From assembly GCA_016722515.1 (NCBI GenBank), contig JADKJE010000018.1:1-9556 (forward strand): DNA of 9,556 bases, in the 5' to 3' direction. The notes under the pieces are model-generated. The model did not search any database. It was not told the origin of the DNA and saw only the letters and a program-made list of their open reading frames with translations. Shown here piece by piece: positions 1 through 6,889 of the stretch; positions within the stretch are counted from its first letter, which is position 1; every line of letters starts with the position of its first letter. The position numbers and the translations under genes were made by a program. This DNA is from Alphaproteobacteria bacterium. Its GTDB lineage: Bacteria; Pseudomonadota; Alphaproteobacteria; Rickettsiales; JADKJE01.

Positions 1-307
1 TTAACCTAAAACCAGGGGGATGGGTTCCCGATATCTCTTCCCGGTTTCAGGATGGTGTTGTTGATAGGTTAGTGCGAGAAAATATGGCCCATAACCGGAT
101 GGCTATTAAGGCATGGTTAGCAAATCCCAAAGCGAGTAAAAGATGGAGTTTTATTATGAACCAACAACGGGAGAAATAACAGGTTTTGGGGTTTTTAGAG
201 GTAAGACGGATTTTGAGCCATTGCCTGGGGTAACCATCCGCCTTATCCGTACCCAACAGGGTTATCATTTAGACAGTTATTTCCCCGACATTCCACCCAA
301 ACCTTAA
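1..307 (+). CDS. C-terminal RNase A-like toxin domain of a large polymorphic toxin (5' partial, one frame break)
   Basis: This is the 3' end of a gene that enters from the left. The reading frame is open from base 3 and stops at 177-179, but a second frame beginning near 173 continues the same domain to TAA at 305-307. Restoring one G in the GGG run at 169-171 joins them. The joined tail resembles the bacterial RNase A-like domain of CdiA/Rhs toxins. It has an SSRFQDGVVDRL helix followed by NRMAIKAWL, matching the family pattern of a helix ending in an aWL motif. A GEITGFGVFRG strand comes next, then GVTIRLIRTQQGYHLDSYFP, matching the family ending in a Gly-Tyr strand and a T/S-x-F/Y-P motif. 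The catalytic His of the family lies upstream, outside the window. Expected activity is RNA cleavage in a target cell. The immunity-like gene starts 14 bases downstream, as expected for a toxin/immunity pair. The family call comes from remembered consensus and is fairly secure; activity is not shown. Confidence 0.72.
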
Positions 308-321
308 TAATGGAGAGTAAT

Positions 322-687
322 ATGAAAAAAAGTAAGCAACAATTAATGGAAGAATATGAATGGGCAGCACAGTTTTAATGGATATCCATGGGTTTATGGA
401 ATCCGCAGAGCAAAGATTATGCGAAATACACAAGCTATGAACATCTGGCTAGGGAATATGCAGAAGATAGATCACGACTTAGTCAGATGGGGATTGAGCA
501 TTATTTGCAAACCATTACTGAATTACAAATGATGGCCGAGAAAGAAATGGATTCTTGGGAAACCATTAAGCGACAATCTAACACCTGGATGCCGGATGCA
601 GCAGCCACCAAGAAATGGTTGGAAACCGATGTTATCCCTGTTCTGGTGACCGAAGCCGAACGGCGGGGCTGGAAAAAGCCTGCTTAA
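322..687 (+). CDS. Immunity-like protein for the RNase A-like toxin (copy 1, two compensating frame breaks)
   Basis: ATG at 322 has a good Shine-Dalgarno GGAGAG at 312-317 and lies just behind the toxin gene. As written, the frame meets TAA at 376-378, and a shorter 99-codon frame starts at 388 without a visible ribosome site. Adding one T to the run at 373-376 and removing one A from 412-414 gives a continuous 121-residue protein. This is the same length as the paralogue at 2428-2793, and the N-termini then align (W14, Q17, L19, I22, M26, S28). The C-terminal halves are about 55-60% identical by eye and share GIExYLQxIT, AEKE, SWE and an identical final RGWKKPA. The protein is acidic, soluble and mostly helical, with no signal peptide or membrane segment. 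The immunity role is inferred from position, size and duplication beside toxin modules; I do not recognise a named family. A strong terminator follows. Confidence 0.66.
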
Positions 688-719
688 GGGTAACCCCTTC
701 CTTCGTCATTAATTAAATT

Positions 720-745
720 AAAGGGCAGCTTGGCTGCCCTTTTTT
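720..745 (+). terminator. Intrinsic terminator after immunity copy 1
   Basis: A perfect 10-bp stem (AAAGGGCAGC at 720-729 with GCTGCCCTTT at 733-742), a TTG loop and six T from 740. It lies 33 bases after the stop of the immunity gene and should close the toxin/immunity transcript, which would leave the next module without read-through. The 25 bases at 721-745 recur exactly at 2830-2854. Confidence 0.9.
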
Positions 746-766
746 ATTATCGTTTTTGGCGAGGGC

Positions 767-1561
767 TTGCTCCTGGCGGGTATCTATAAACCCCGCCGGA
801 CACGCGCCATGAATGCTGCCAGCGGTAATGGGGCAAAACCCAACCCAAATATCCACCCAAGCCAGGGCAATACAAATATCCCAACCACCCCGGGTAATGG
901 CTTGCCCAATACGGCAACCGCCCCAGGGAATATCACAACCTCAGGGAACAACCCAGGCAATCCCGCCACTGCCCTGAATCCTGGCGCTGTCACGCCCGGT
1001 AACAACATTGGCAATCAACCCCTTAACCCCGGCAATCAACTAGCCAACCCGAATAACTCCTTAACCCCTGGCCAAGCCAATCTTGCCAATCAACCACCTC
1101 TTGCCCCTGGCCAACAGGCCACTACACCCAACTCCTCACAAAACCCTTTACAGAACAATACAGGAACTATACAATCATTACCACAACCATATTTTACTTC
1201 TAGTACAGGAAAAACGGAGAACTTTTTTCTCACCAGGCAGGATATACAATTTTCAAATCAGCAACTTTACCAAGCAGGCCGTTTACCTTATTCTCCTTCC
1301 ACTAGTTTAACCAACGCAGGCAGGTCATATCAAAAACATAGTAATGGGGTAGGTGCTAATCCTAATCTACCTAAAATGGGCAGTTATCAGGATATAAATG
1401 AAGCGGCCGATAAATTTGTAGAAACTATTCTCAGTCATCCGAATGCAGTTTATATTAGGCATGTGGTCAATAAAGTTGAATTTTATCATATAAAAGTACC
1501 AGGATTAGGTGGATTGAGTTTTGATGCTAACGGTAATTTGAAAGGATTCTTAAACCCATGA
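767..1561 (+). CDS. Orphan-like toxin module: Pro/Asn/Gly-rich linker plus C-terminal toxin domain
   Basis: The frame is open leftward through the terminator. The first candidate start is TTG 767 and the first ATG is 809; neither has a convincing ribosome site. Residues about 15-130 are low-complexity linker with recurring PGN/PGQ units such as TPGNNIGNQPLNPGNQ. From about residue 175 the sequence changes to a compact domain beginning LTNAGRSYQKHS and ending in a basic strand segment, GLGGLSFDANGNLKGFLNP. This 'AGR..QKH ... DxNGxFxGFLEP' layout is one I know from the C-terminal tips of Rhs/filamentous-haemagglutinin toxins. I cannot assign the family number. A small RNase fold is plausible but unproven. 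There is no signal peptide, trafficking domain or long N-terminus, so this looks like a displaced tip (orphan CT module) rather than a complete toxin. It could be silent until recombined onto a carrier. The stop overlaps the next ATG (ATGA), which suggests translational coupling to its immunity gene. Confidence 0.68.
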   Translation: MLLAGIYKPRRTRAMNAASGNGAKPNPNIHPSQGNTNIPTTPGNGLPNTATAPGNITTSGNNPGNPATALNPGAVTPGNNIGNQPLNPGNQLANPNNSLTPGQANLANQPPLAPGQQATTPNSSQNPLQNNTGTIQSLPQPYFTSSTGKTENFFLTRQDIQFSNQQLYQAGRLPYSPSTSLTNAGRSYQKHSNGVGANPNLPKMGSYQDINEAADKFVETILSHPNAVYIRHVVNKVEFYHIKVPGLGGLSFDANGNLKGFLNP

Positions 1562-1818
1562 ATGGAAAATTTTCTGTCGATCTATTTAGCCCCATGACCA
1601 CAGAAGAAAGATATGCAATGATCTTTTTTAATGTTTCCGAGAAACACGGGCTGGGGTTAGGGGAAATCTATTTTCCTGATTCAAAGTCTGATGATGTTTT
1701 TATCCGATTTTATGATTCTTCGATCAAATGCAATTTAGATGAACTGATTGATGTGCTGCAATCTACTAAAAAAAGATTGGTTGCAAGCAGAGCGTTACCT
1801 GAAGAACGTGAAATTTAG
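1558..1818 (+). CDS. Small immunity-like protein for the second toxin
   Basis: An 86-residue protein whose ATG (1558) overlaps the toxin stop (TGA 1559-1561). AAAGGA at 1541-1546 could serve as ribosome site, 11 bases away. It is acidic in the middle, with strand-like segments ERYAMIFFNVSEKHGLGLG and DVFIRFYDSSIKCN followed by a helix LDELIDVLQSTKKRLVASR. This alpha/beta build is typical of small immunity proteins, and no catalytic motif is visible. Tight coupling to the toxin module is the main argument for a cognate immunity role; the family itself is not recognised. The base composition is AT-rich, like the toxin tip and unlike the GC-rich linker, which fits a tip and immunity gene that moved together. 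Confidence 0.66.
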   Translation: MNGKFSVDLFSPMTTEERYAMIFFNVSEKHGLGLGEIYFPDSKSDDVFIRFYDSSIKCNLDELIDVLQSTKKRLVASRALPEEREI

Positions 1819-1870
1819 GTTATTACACTAATAATTAATCATATTCTTAAAGGCTTAAAGGGATTATCAT

Positions 1871-2456
1871 ATGCAATATTCTAATTCAGACGATCCTATT
1901 GACTCACAAACTTATGAAGCATTAGGTCGTTATATTGCTAAATTCTCGTTATTTGAGGCACATCTTTGTGATTTATTTAGACTTACGTTAAGTCTGGATG
2001 AATCAGCCAGTTTACTGATTAAATCAGTCATAGAAACCTCAGCCTTTATGAAGCTCACTTTCGAAATTTATCAGAGAAAAGTTGGAAATATTGAAACTCA
2101 ATTAGTTACAGATTGCAAAAACGTGATTGAATATAGAAATAGATCAGTACATTCAAAAATATTTACACAGGTTACGGGAAATCCTATTTCAACCAGCGAT
2201 ACTAGCAAAATAACTTTTAGATTTCGCTACTAAACGAAGTTTTATTAATAATAATAATTTAAAGGAATATTTCGATGATACTAATTCGGAAAATAGATCG
2301 TCAAATTTGAATCATACTGAAATCAATGAAAAAATGGATGATTTACAGAATATTATTAATCGTATTATAGCCCTTAAGGTTAAGTTGATACCATTAGTAC
2401 AAGAAATATTGAATAGATTAGCGAAAAATGATAAAAACGAGAGAACAATTGGATAA
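1871..2456 (+). CDS. HEPN-domain protein (one frame break)
   Basis: ATG 1871 follows AAAGGG (1857-1862). The first frame gives 120 residues and stops at 2231-2233, but the frame beginning near 2214 continues without a break to TAA 2454-2456. Removing one T from the run at 2215-2218 joins them into about 194 residues. The N-terminal part is helical (GRYIAKFSLFEAHLCDLFRLTL). Residues around 85-95 carry VIEYRNRSVHSK, an R-x4-H motif typical of HEPN domains, where it forms the RNase site or a degenerate version of it. The joined tail contains DFATKRSF and a long charged coiled-coil-like helix (MDDLQNIINRIIALKVKLIP and onward). HEPN proteins act as RNA-cutting toxins or in phage and toxin defence. 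Whether this one is toxin, immunity factor or regulator cannot be decided. It is strongly AT-rich (about 30% GC in 1921-1980) and overlaps the next gene by 29 bases. Confidence 0.66.
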
Positions 2457-2793
2457 AAAGTATGATTGGAGAATGCAAGTCTTAATATTTATTAACACCG
2501 ATATGATGAGCTCTTACGGTGACCCGGATAACTTTTGCAAAAATTATAGCGAAATTGCTAAATCTTATGCTGAGGAAAAGACACTTTATGAGGAAGGAAT
2601 TGAAGACTATCTGCAAAGCATTACTGATTTACAGCTAATAGCTGAAAAAGAACTAGTCTCATGGGAAGTGATTGGCAACGCTGCTTATACCGGTCTTGAT
2701 GGCAAGGATGATGCCAAAAAATGGTTGGGAGATGAAGTCATCCCAGCACTTGTAGCAGAAGCCGAAAAGCGGGGGTGGAAAAAACCTGCTTAA
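2428..2793 (+). CDS. Immunity-like protein, copy 2 (intact paralogue)
   Basis: An intact 121-codon gene whose ATG lies inside the end of the HEPN gene. The ribosome site is weak, so coupling to HEPN translation is likely. The product is an acidic, helical, soluble protein and is clearly paralogous to the gene at 322-687. Shared features are W14, GIEDYLQSIT, LIAEKE, SWEVI, KKWL, VIPALV and the identical tail RGWKKPA. The same terminator also follows. Copy 1 sits directly behind an RNase A-like toxin, whereas this copy has no such toxin in front. It may therefore be a spare immunity gene left from a lost or exchanged toxin tip, or it may protect against a related toxin. The intact frame here was used to repair copy 1. 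Function is inferred from context only. Confidence 0.72.
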   Translation: MIKTREQLDKKYDWRMQVLIFINTDMMSSYGDPDNFCKNYSEIAKSYAEEKTLYEEGIEDYLQSITDLQLIAEKELVSWEVIGNAAYTGLDGKDDAKKWLGDEVIPALVAEAEKRGWKKPA

Positions 2794-2829
2794 GGTTTCA
2801 TGATATTTCTGAGGCAATGCGTTTAACAT

Positions 2830-2854
2830 AAGGGCAGCTTGGCTGCCCTTTTTT
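2830..2854 (+). terminator. Intrinsic terminator after immunity copy 2, identical to the first
   Basis: A 9-bp stem (AAGGGCAGC 2830-2838 with GCTGCCCTT 2842-2850), TTG loop and six T. All 25 bases match 721-745, while the sequences just outside differ. It lies 36 bases past the stop of copy 2. The match suggests the immunity gene and its terminator were duplicated as one unit. Confidence 0.9.
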
Positions 2855-2879
2855 GATTATTTTGGTTTTATGGTATACA
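2853..2879 (+). promoter_or_regulatory. Possible promoter for the gene at 2928
   Basis: TTGATT at 2853-2858 and TATACA at 2874-2879, 15 bases apart (17 if TACATA at 2876 is used). The site falls between a strong terminator and the next start, where a promoter would be needed. The match is modest and the -35 overlaps the terminator T tract. Confidence 0.3.
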
Positions 2880-2927
2880 TATTAGAAAAGTAAGGATGAC
2901 AACCTAGAAAACAAATGGATGATAATC

Positions 2928-3312
2928 ATGGGTTTATTGCAAAAGTTGAAAAAAAACATCGGTGGCCGAACAAATAAAAATGCAGAATCAAATGATCTCT
3001 GGCCCTTTCATTGATTTCCTGACCTATTATGCCGATGCCGCGTCTCGCTGCAAAAATGCTTCTGCCATACAACAGGATGAAGAAATTTCCTATGCTTTTG
3101 CCACTTACACGTCAGAAGCGGAAAATGAAGATTGGTATCGTCAAACCCTGCAACAGGGCCGCCAATTACTGACCATTCATCCCTTCCCTTGGCAGCAGAT
3201 CCGCATGCTGGCCTTTCCCGCTACTCAGGCAAGCTATGATGAAAGCAAAACCCGGCAATGGGTGACTAACATCTTGCGATTGCTGGAAGCGCAAGTAGAT
3301 CAAGAAGATTGA
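2928..3312 (+). CDS. Third, diverged member of the immunity-like family (one frame break)
   Basis: The frame ending at 3310-3312 can start at GTG 2962, but that start has no ribosome site. A better start is ATG 2928 (GGAT at 2917-2920), reading MGLLQKLKK. Removing one A from the eight-A run at 2949-2956 then leads straight into SVAEQIKMQNQ and gives 127 residues. The product is soluble and helical. Its C-terminal half aligns without force to the two 121-residue paralogues. A Tyr-x-Gln start lies 18 residues before a Trp-x-x-Ile (YRQTLQQGRQLL to WQQI, against YLQSITDLQLIA to WEVI). The next Trp (RQW against KKW) lies 21-24 positions on, and it ends in a similar LLEAQ / LVAEAE helix. Direct identity is low, so homology is an inference. 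The position at the end of the array fits an additional immunity gene without its toxin. Confidence 0.52.
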
Positions 3313-3467
3313 TTTTCGGAATAGGCGGAGAAGGCAATCCGACCACTTGGAAAACCCGTTCGCGTCTTAAGCTTATCCACAAACGGGCTTGTGCCTGAGA
3401 TCGGGCGGTTACAACCCGTTTTCCGGACTGCCGCGACTTTTCCCTGATCCTTATTGGTTGATTTTTA
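3313..3467. other. Intergenic region between convergent genes
   Basis: No gene seen. It separates the rightward array from leftward ilvE. It holds AAACGGG at 3381-3387 and its complement CCCGTTT at 3415-3421, which could form a 7-bp stem with a 27-base loop. A further CCCGTT at 3355-3360 is a possible alternative partner. No T tract follows either pairing, so I do not call a terminator. Confidence 0.5.
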
Positions 3468-4381
3468 TCAAGCCGCAGAAACCGACGATAATAGGGGTTG
3501 CTGGCGCACCAGGCGGCTATAATCATCCATCATCATGCGGGTTAGGTTGCCCACCTGGAATTGATGGGTGGTTGGTTCCATCACCAGTTCCGCAACGGGC
3601 GTAATTTCTGCAGCCGTTCCTGTCAGGAACATTTCCTGGGCTTTGCCAATTTCACGGGGATGGATGGCGCGCTCAACCACTTTAATCCCACGCTTCCTGG
3701 CCAAATCCATCACAGTTTTGCGCGTAATACCATCCAAAAAACAATCAGGAGTGGGGGTATGCAATTCGCCATTAAAATTGAAAAAGACATTGGCCCCCGT
3801 GGCTTCCGCCACTAACCCACGGTAATCCAGCATTAAAGCGTCGGCAAAGCCTTGCGCCTCAGCGGCTTCCTTACTATGGGTGCAAATCATGTAAGGCCAG
3901 CGGCCTTGCTGGCGGTGGGTGCCGTATCCGGTGCCGGTCGGCGCCAAGCAGCCAGGGTTAAGCGTACGCCCTTGGCCTTGGTTTCCGGGGTAAAGTAGGA
4001 TGCCCATACCCACACCGCAATGGCCAGATGCACGGTTGATTGGGGAGCTGAAATACCCAGCATCTCACTGCCTCTCCACGCAATTGGACGCACATAACAA
4101 TCCTTTAATTGCTGAGCGGCAACCACCTGCTTGGTGGCCGCATCAATCTGGGCCACGCTATAAGGAATCTTAAACCCGATAATTTCGGCGGAGCGGATCA
4201 ATCGCTGGCTATGTTCGGTCAATTTGAAGATTTCGCCGTTGTAGCAGCGCTCACCCTCAAATACACTGCTGGCATAATGCAAGCCATGCGTTAAAATATG
4301 GATTTTTGCATCCCGCCAAGGAATCAACTTGCCGTCTAACCAAATGGACCCATCACGATCATCCATTGGAATTAATTTCAT
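3468..4381 (-). CDS. ilvE: Branched-chain amino acid aminotransferase (one frame break)
   Basis: Class IV PLP aminotransferase that interconverts Leu, Ile and Val with their 2-keto acids in the cytoplasm, using 2-oxoglutarate/glutamate. It is the last step of branched-chain synthesis. ATG (4379-4381, minus strand) has an AAGGGGAG ribosome site; the longer frame up to 4561 is not family sequence. The frame breaks at about 3893-3894, where one base is missing from a short A/T run: GGC CTT ACA TGA should read GGC CTT TAC ATG. Repaired, the protein has 304 residues, normal for group I enzymes. Family landmarks are LTHGLHYASSVFEGE (31-44), the PLP lysine K159 in APTASKAAGLYM, the cofactor-contacting E193 in VAEATGAN, HTPTPDCFLDGITR and FLTGTAAEITPV. 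All are intact, so the break is more likely an assembly error than decay. It is divergent from the two-component pair. Confidence 0.93.
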
Positions 4382-4791
4382 GACTACTCCCCTTCCTATG
4401 AAATCCTCCCGGTCTATATCAATTTTCTGATATCCGAGATTTCTGTGTGTTATTTTACTAAAAAACCCCCGTATTATCTTCCAACAGCCCCTGTTCTGCA
4501 AGGTTAATTTTATCACGTCTTCACCCGTTTTGGGGTAATTTTCAGCTGATCTTTTTCCCACATCTAATCAAATATAACTGCCCTTCATCATTACCTTGGT
4601 CCATTTGCCGAAATACTGGATCAAGACAAAAAATTTGTTCGTTTTCCCCGATCCGCTTGAATGTACAGTTGAAACATTAACAAAAGTTTACTATTGCCGA
4701 ATAAATTTGTATAATTGCAAATGAAAAAGGTTAGGAAGGGTAATAGCCTCTCTGTTACCCTCATATCCCGCCCATCAAAAAGGCTTATGGC
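4382..4791. other. Divergent intergenic region between ilvE and the response regulator
   Basis: About 410 bases with no convincing gene. It carries the ilvE ribosome site at its left end (AAGGGGAG on the minus strand, 4386-4393) and the rightward promoter at 4687-4715. I could not settle an ilvE promoter; several AT-rich -10-like boxes on the minus strand lack a matching -35. Confidence 0.6.
4687..4715 (+). promoter_or_regulatory. Sigma70-type promoter of the two-component operon
   Basis: TTTACT at 4687-4692 (4 of 6 to the -35 consensus), exactly 17 bases, then a perfect TATAAT at 4710-4715. Transcription would start near 4722, leaving a leader of about 70 bases before ATG 4792. This is the best promoter in the window. 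Confidence 0.68.
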
Positions 4792-5508
4792 ATGGACAGC
4801 AGCTCTGCATCTTTAGGTGATACCACGCCCCCCCATGTGTTGGTGGTGGATGATGACACCCGCCTACGCCAATTGTTGCAAGAGTATCTAACCAGCCAAG
4901 GATTTATGGTATCAGTAGCTGAGAATGCCCACATTGCCTACCTAAAATTACAAACCTTGCAGTTTGATGTCATGGTACTGGATTGGATGATGCCTGGGGA
5001 TGATGGCTTATCCTTACTACAATCCATCCGCCCCACCCACTCTTTACCGGTTTTAATGCTGACAGCGCTTGACGATACCGAAAACCGCATTACAGGACTT
5101 GCCAAAGGCGCTGATGACTATCTGGGTAAACCTTTTGACCCGCGCGAACTGGTATTACGGTTGCGGAAACTGTTGCAACGCCAGCCAGCGCTAGCCCTAC
5201 CTACCACCCCCACTCTGATACGTTTTGGACGTTTTACCTTTGACCGCGAGCGGAGGTTGCTGACCGATGGGGATAACCTTGTTAAATTAACCACAGCTGA
5301 GGCTGATTTATTATCGGTGTTAACCAGCCGCAGTGGCCAACCCATGCAACGGGAAGAAATTGTTGCCCTGCTGGTTGACCAACATCTGACCCCGCGCACC
5401 ATTGATGTCCAAATTAATCGCTTACGCCGCAAGCTTGAAACCGATCCGGCCGCACCACGTTATTTGCAAACCGTGCGCAACCGCGGTTATGTGTTGATCG
5501 GGGATTAA
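4792..5508 (+). CDS. OmpR/PhoB-family response regulator
   Basis: A 238-residue DNA-binding response regulator. Receiver domain, residues about 15-130: acidic pocket D20-D22 in VLVVDDD, phospho-acceptor D64 in VLDWMMPG, switch T91 in MLTA and K113 in YLGKPFDP. Winged-helix output domain, about 145-236: it ends with the typical RTIDVQINRLRRKLE recognition region and RGYVLIG wing. Length and layout are normal and the frame is intact. ATG 4792 has AAGG at 4780-4783, 8 bases away; ATG 4787 is out of frame. The kinase gene starts 3 bases after its stop, so the two are surely one operon. The sequence resembles the alphaproteobacterial PetR/OmpR-like group that I recall lying near ilvE, but I cannot name its targets. 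Confidence 0.93.
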   Translation: MDSSSASLGDTTPPHVLVVDDDTRLRQLLQEYLTSQGFMVSVAENAHIAYLKLQTLQFDVMVLDWMMPGDDGLSLLQSIRPTHSLPVLMLTALDDTENRITGLAKGADDYLGKPFDPRELVLRLRKLLQRQPALALPTTPTLIRFGRFTFDRERRLLTDGDNLVKLTTAEADLLSVLTSRSGQPMQREEIVALLVDQHLTPRTIDVQINRLRRKLETDPAAPRYLQTVRNRGYVLIGD

Positions 5509-5511
5509 ACG

Positions 5512-6889
5512 ATGGCTGCCTCATTTTTTCAAACCACTTTGCGGAAAATGAAAAGATACCGGCCTGTCATCAGCCGCTTCTTACCCGGTCTTTTTCCGAA
5601 AACACTGCTTGGTCGATCCCTGCTTATCATCATCACCCCGCTGATTTTCCTGCAGGTGACCTCCACTTGGTTTTTCTATGAAACCCATTGGGATACATTA
5701 ACCAAGCGCTTAACCTCTAGCGTAGCTGGCGATATCGGCTTGGTGCTTTACTTGATGGATCAATTGCCCACAAGCCAGCAGCCAGAAATTTTTGAGGCAG
5801 CACATGATTATACCGACATTACTTTATTTGGAAACCTGGTCAGATCCTGCCGATATCACCGCTCTTCATCCGCAATAACCCGGTTGACCGACAATTGCGG
5901 CAATATTTTGCAAGACATTACCGAACAGCCTTCTTAATTGACGGCCGATCGCTTGAAAAAGCAGTAGAAATTCGCTTGCTTTTAGAAAAACCTGCAGGGG
6001 TTTTACAGGTTTTCGTACCCAGGCGCCGCTTGTTCAGCTCCACCACCTATGTTTTTATTTTATGGATGGTAGGCAGTTCCCTCGTTTTATTTCTGGTTGC
6101 CACCATCTTCATGGGCAATCAAACCAAACCCGTTAAAAAACTGGCCCAAGTGGCCGAAGAATTTGGCAAAGGCCGCGACATGCTGGATTTTAAACCGGAA
6201 GGTGCCAGCGAAGTACAGCAAGTAGGCATTGCTTTCCGCCGCATGCGCGAGCGGATCCAACGGCAAATCAGCCAACGCACTGATATGCTAGCGGGAGTTT
6301 CCCATGACCTACGCACCCCCTCACCCGCATGCGTTTGCAATTAGCTTTGATGGCTGAAAGTCCACAGAGTACAGCCTTACTGCAAGATATAGATGAAATG
6401 TCGCGCATGATTGATGGTTATTTGGCCTTTGCTCGCGGTGAAGGCACCGAAGTACCTCGCTTGATCAATTTCAGCCGCTTAATTGAAAGCGTGGCGGCAA
6501 ACGCCAGGCGCCAGCAGGCCTCGCTCTTTACCAATATCGCGGACAATCTCGTTTTACCCTTGCGACCGGATGCCCTCAGGCGTTGCCTGAGCAATTTGCT
6601 CGAAAACGCTCAGCGTTACGGCAACCATATTTGGCTGCAAGCCTATCAGCACCGGCAGATGATCCATGTGATCATTGATGATGACGGCCCAGGTATCCCC
6701 AAAGACCAGCGGCAAAATGTGTTCAAGCCCTTTTTCCGCCTACAGCAAACAGAACCTGAGGGCGAACCACCGCATATGGGCCTGGGTCTAACCATTGCAC
6801 GCGATATTATTCGCAACCATGGCGGCCAATTAGAACTGCATGACTCACCCCATAAGGGTTTACGCATTCATATCCGCCTGCCCGTATAA
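5512..6889 (+). CDS. EnvZ-like sensor histidine kinase (two frame breaks)
   Basis: Partner of the regulator just upstream. Three frames join when one T is added at 5823-5825 and one C at 6316-6320, giving about 459 residues. Order: a basic cytoplasmic N-terminus, membrane segment 1 about 36-56 (SLLIIITPLIFLQVTSTWFF), and a periplasmic domain of about 120 residues. Membrane segment 2 is about 177-200, followed by a HAMP linker (NQTKPVKKLAQVAEEFGKGRD). The dimerisation helix has phospho-acceptor H265 in AGVSHDLRTP. The ATPase domain has N366 (N box, LLENAQRYG), D392 in DDDGPGIP and the G2 loop at 424-427 in MGLGLTIARD. The stimulus is unknown. Every catalytic box is intact once the frames are joined, and the break within RTPLTRM falls in a C run. 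I read this as a working gene with assembly errors; real inactivation is the alternative. Confidence 0.88.

Noticed and set aside
784..1014. Leftward open frame opposite the toxin 2 linker
   Set aside because: It is a mirror of the repetitive GC-rich linker, with no start signal and low-complexity Pro/Leu/Gly content.
840..1140. CRISPR-like or tandem DNA repeat
   Set aside because: The units vary in length and sequence and keep the reading frame; they encode a protein linker and have no regular repeat-spacer spacing.
3458..3471. ilvE terminator hairpin (TTGAT/ATCAA)
   Set aside because: It has a 5-bp AT-rich stem overlapping the stop codon and no T tract in the direction of transcription.
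3561..3825. Rightward open frames opposite ilvE
   Set aside because: They are antisense to well-conserved aminotransferase sequence and have no coding signature of their own.
4382..4561. N-terminal extension of ilvE to the ATG at 4561 (minus strand)
   Set aside because: The extra 60 residues do not resemble the family, whereas the ATG at 4379-4381 has a strong ribosome site and gives the normal enzyme start.
4694..4715. TTGCCG as the -35 box of the two-component promoter
   Set aside because: It is only 10 bases from TATAAT; TTTACT at 4687-4692 has the correct 17-base spacing.
5823..6320. Programmed frameshifting in the histidine kinase
   Set aside because: There are two separate one-base losses in ordinary runs with no slippery heptamer or following hairpin, and similar breaks occur in unrelated genes.
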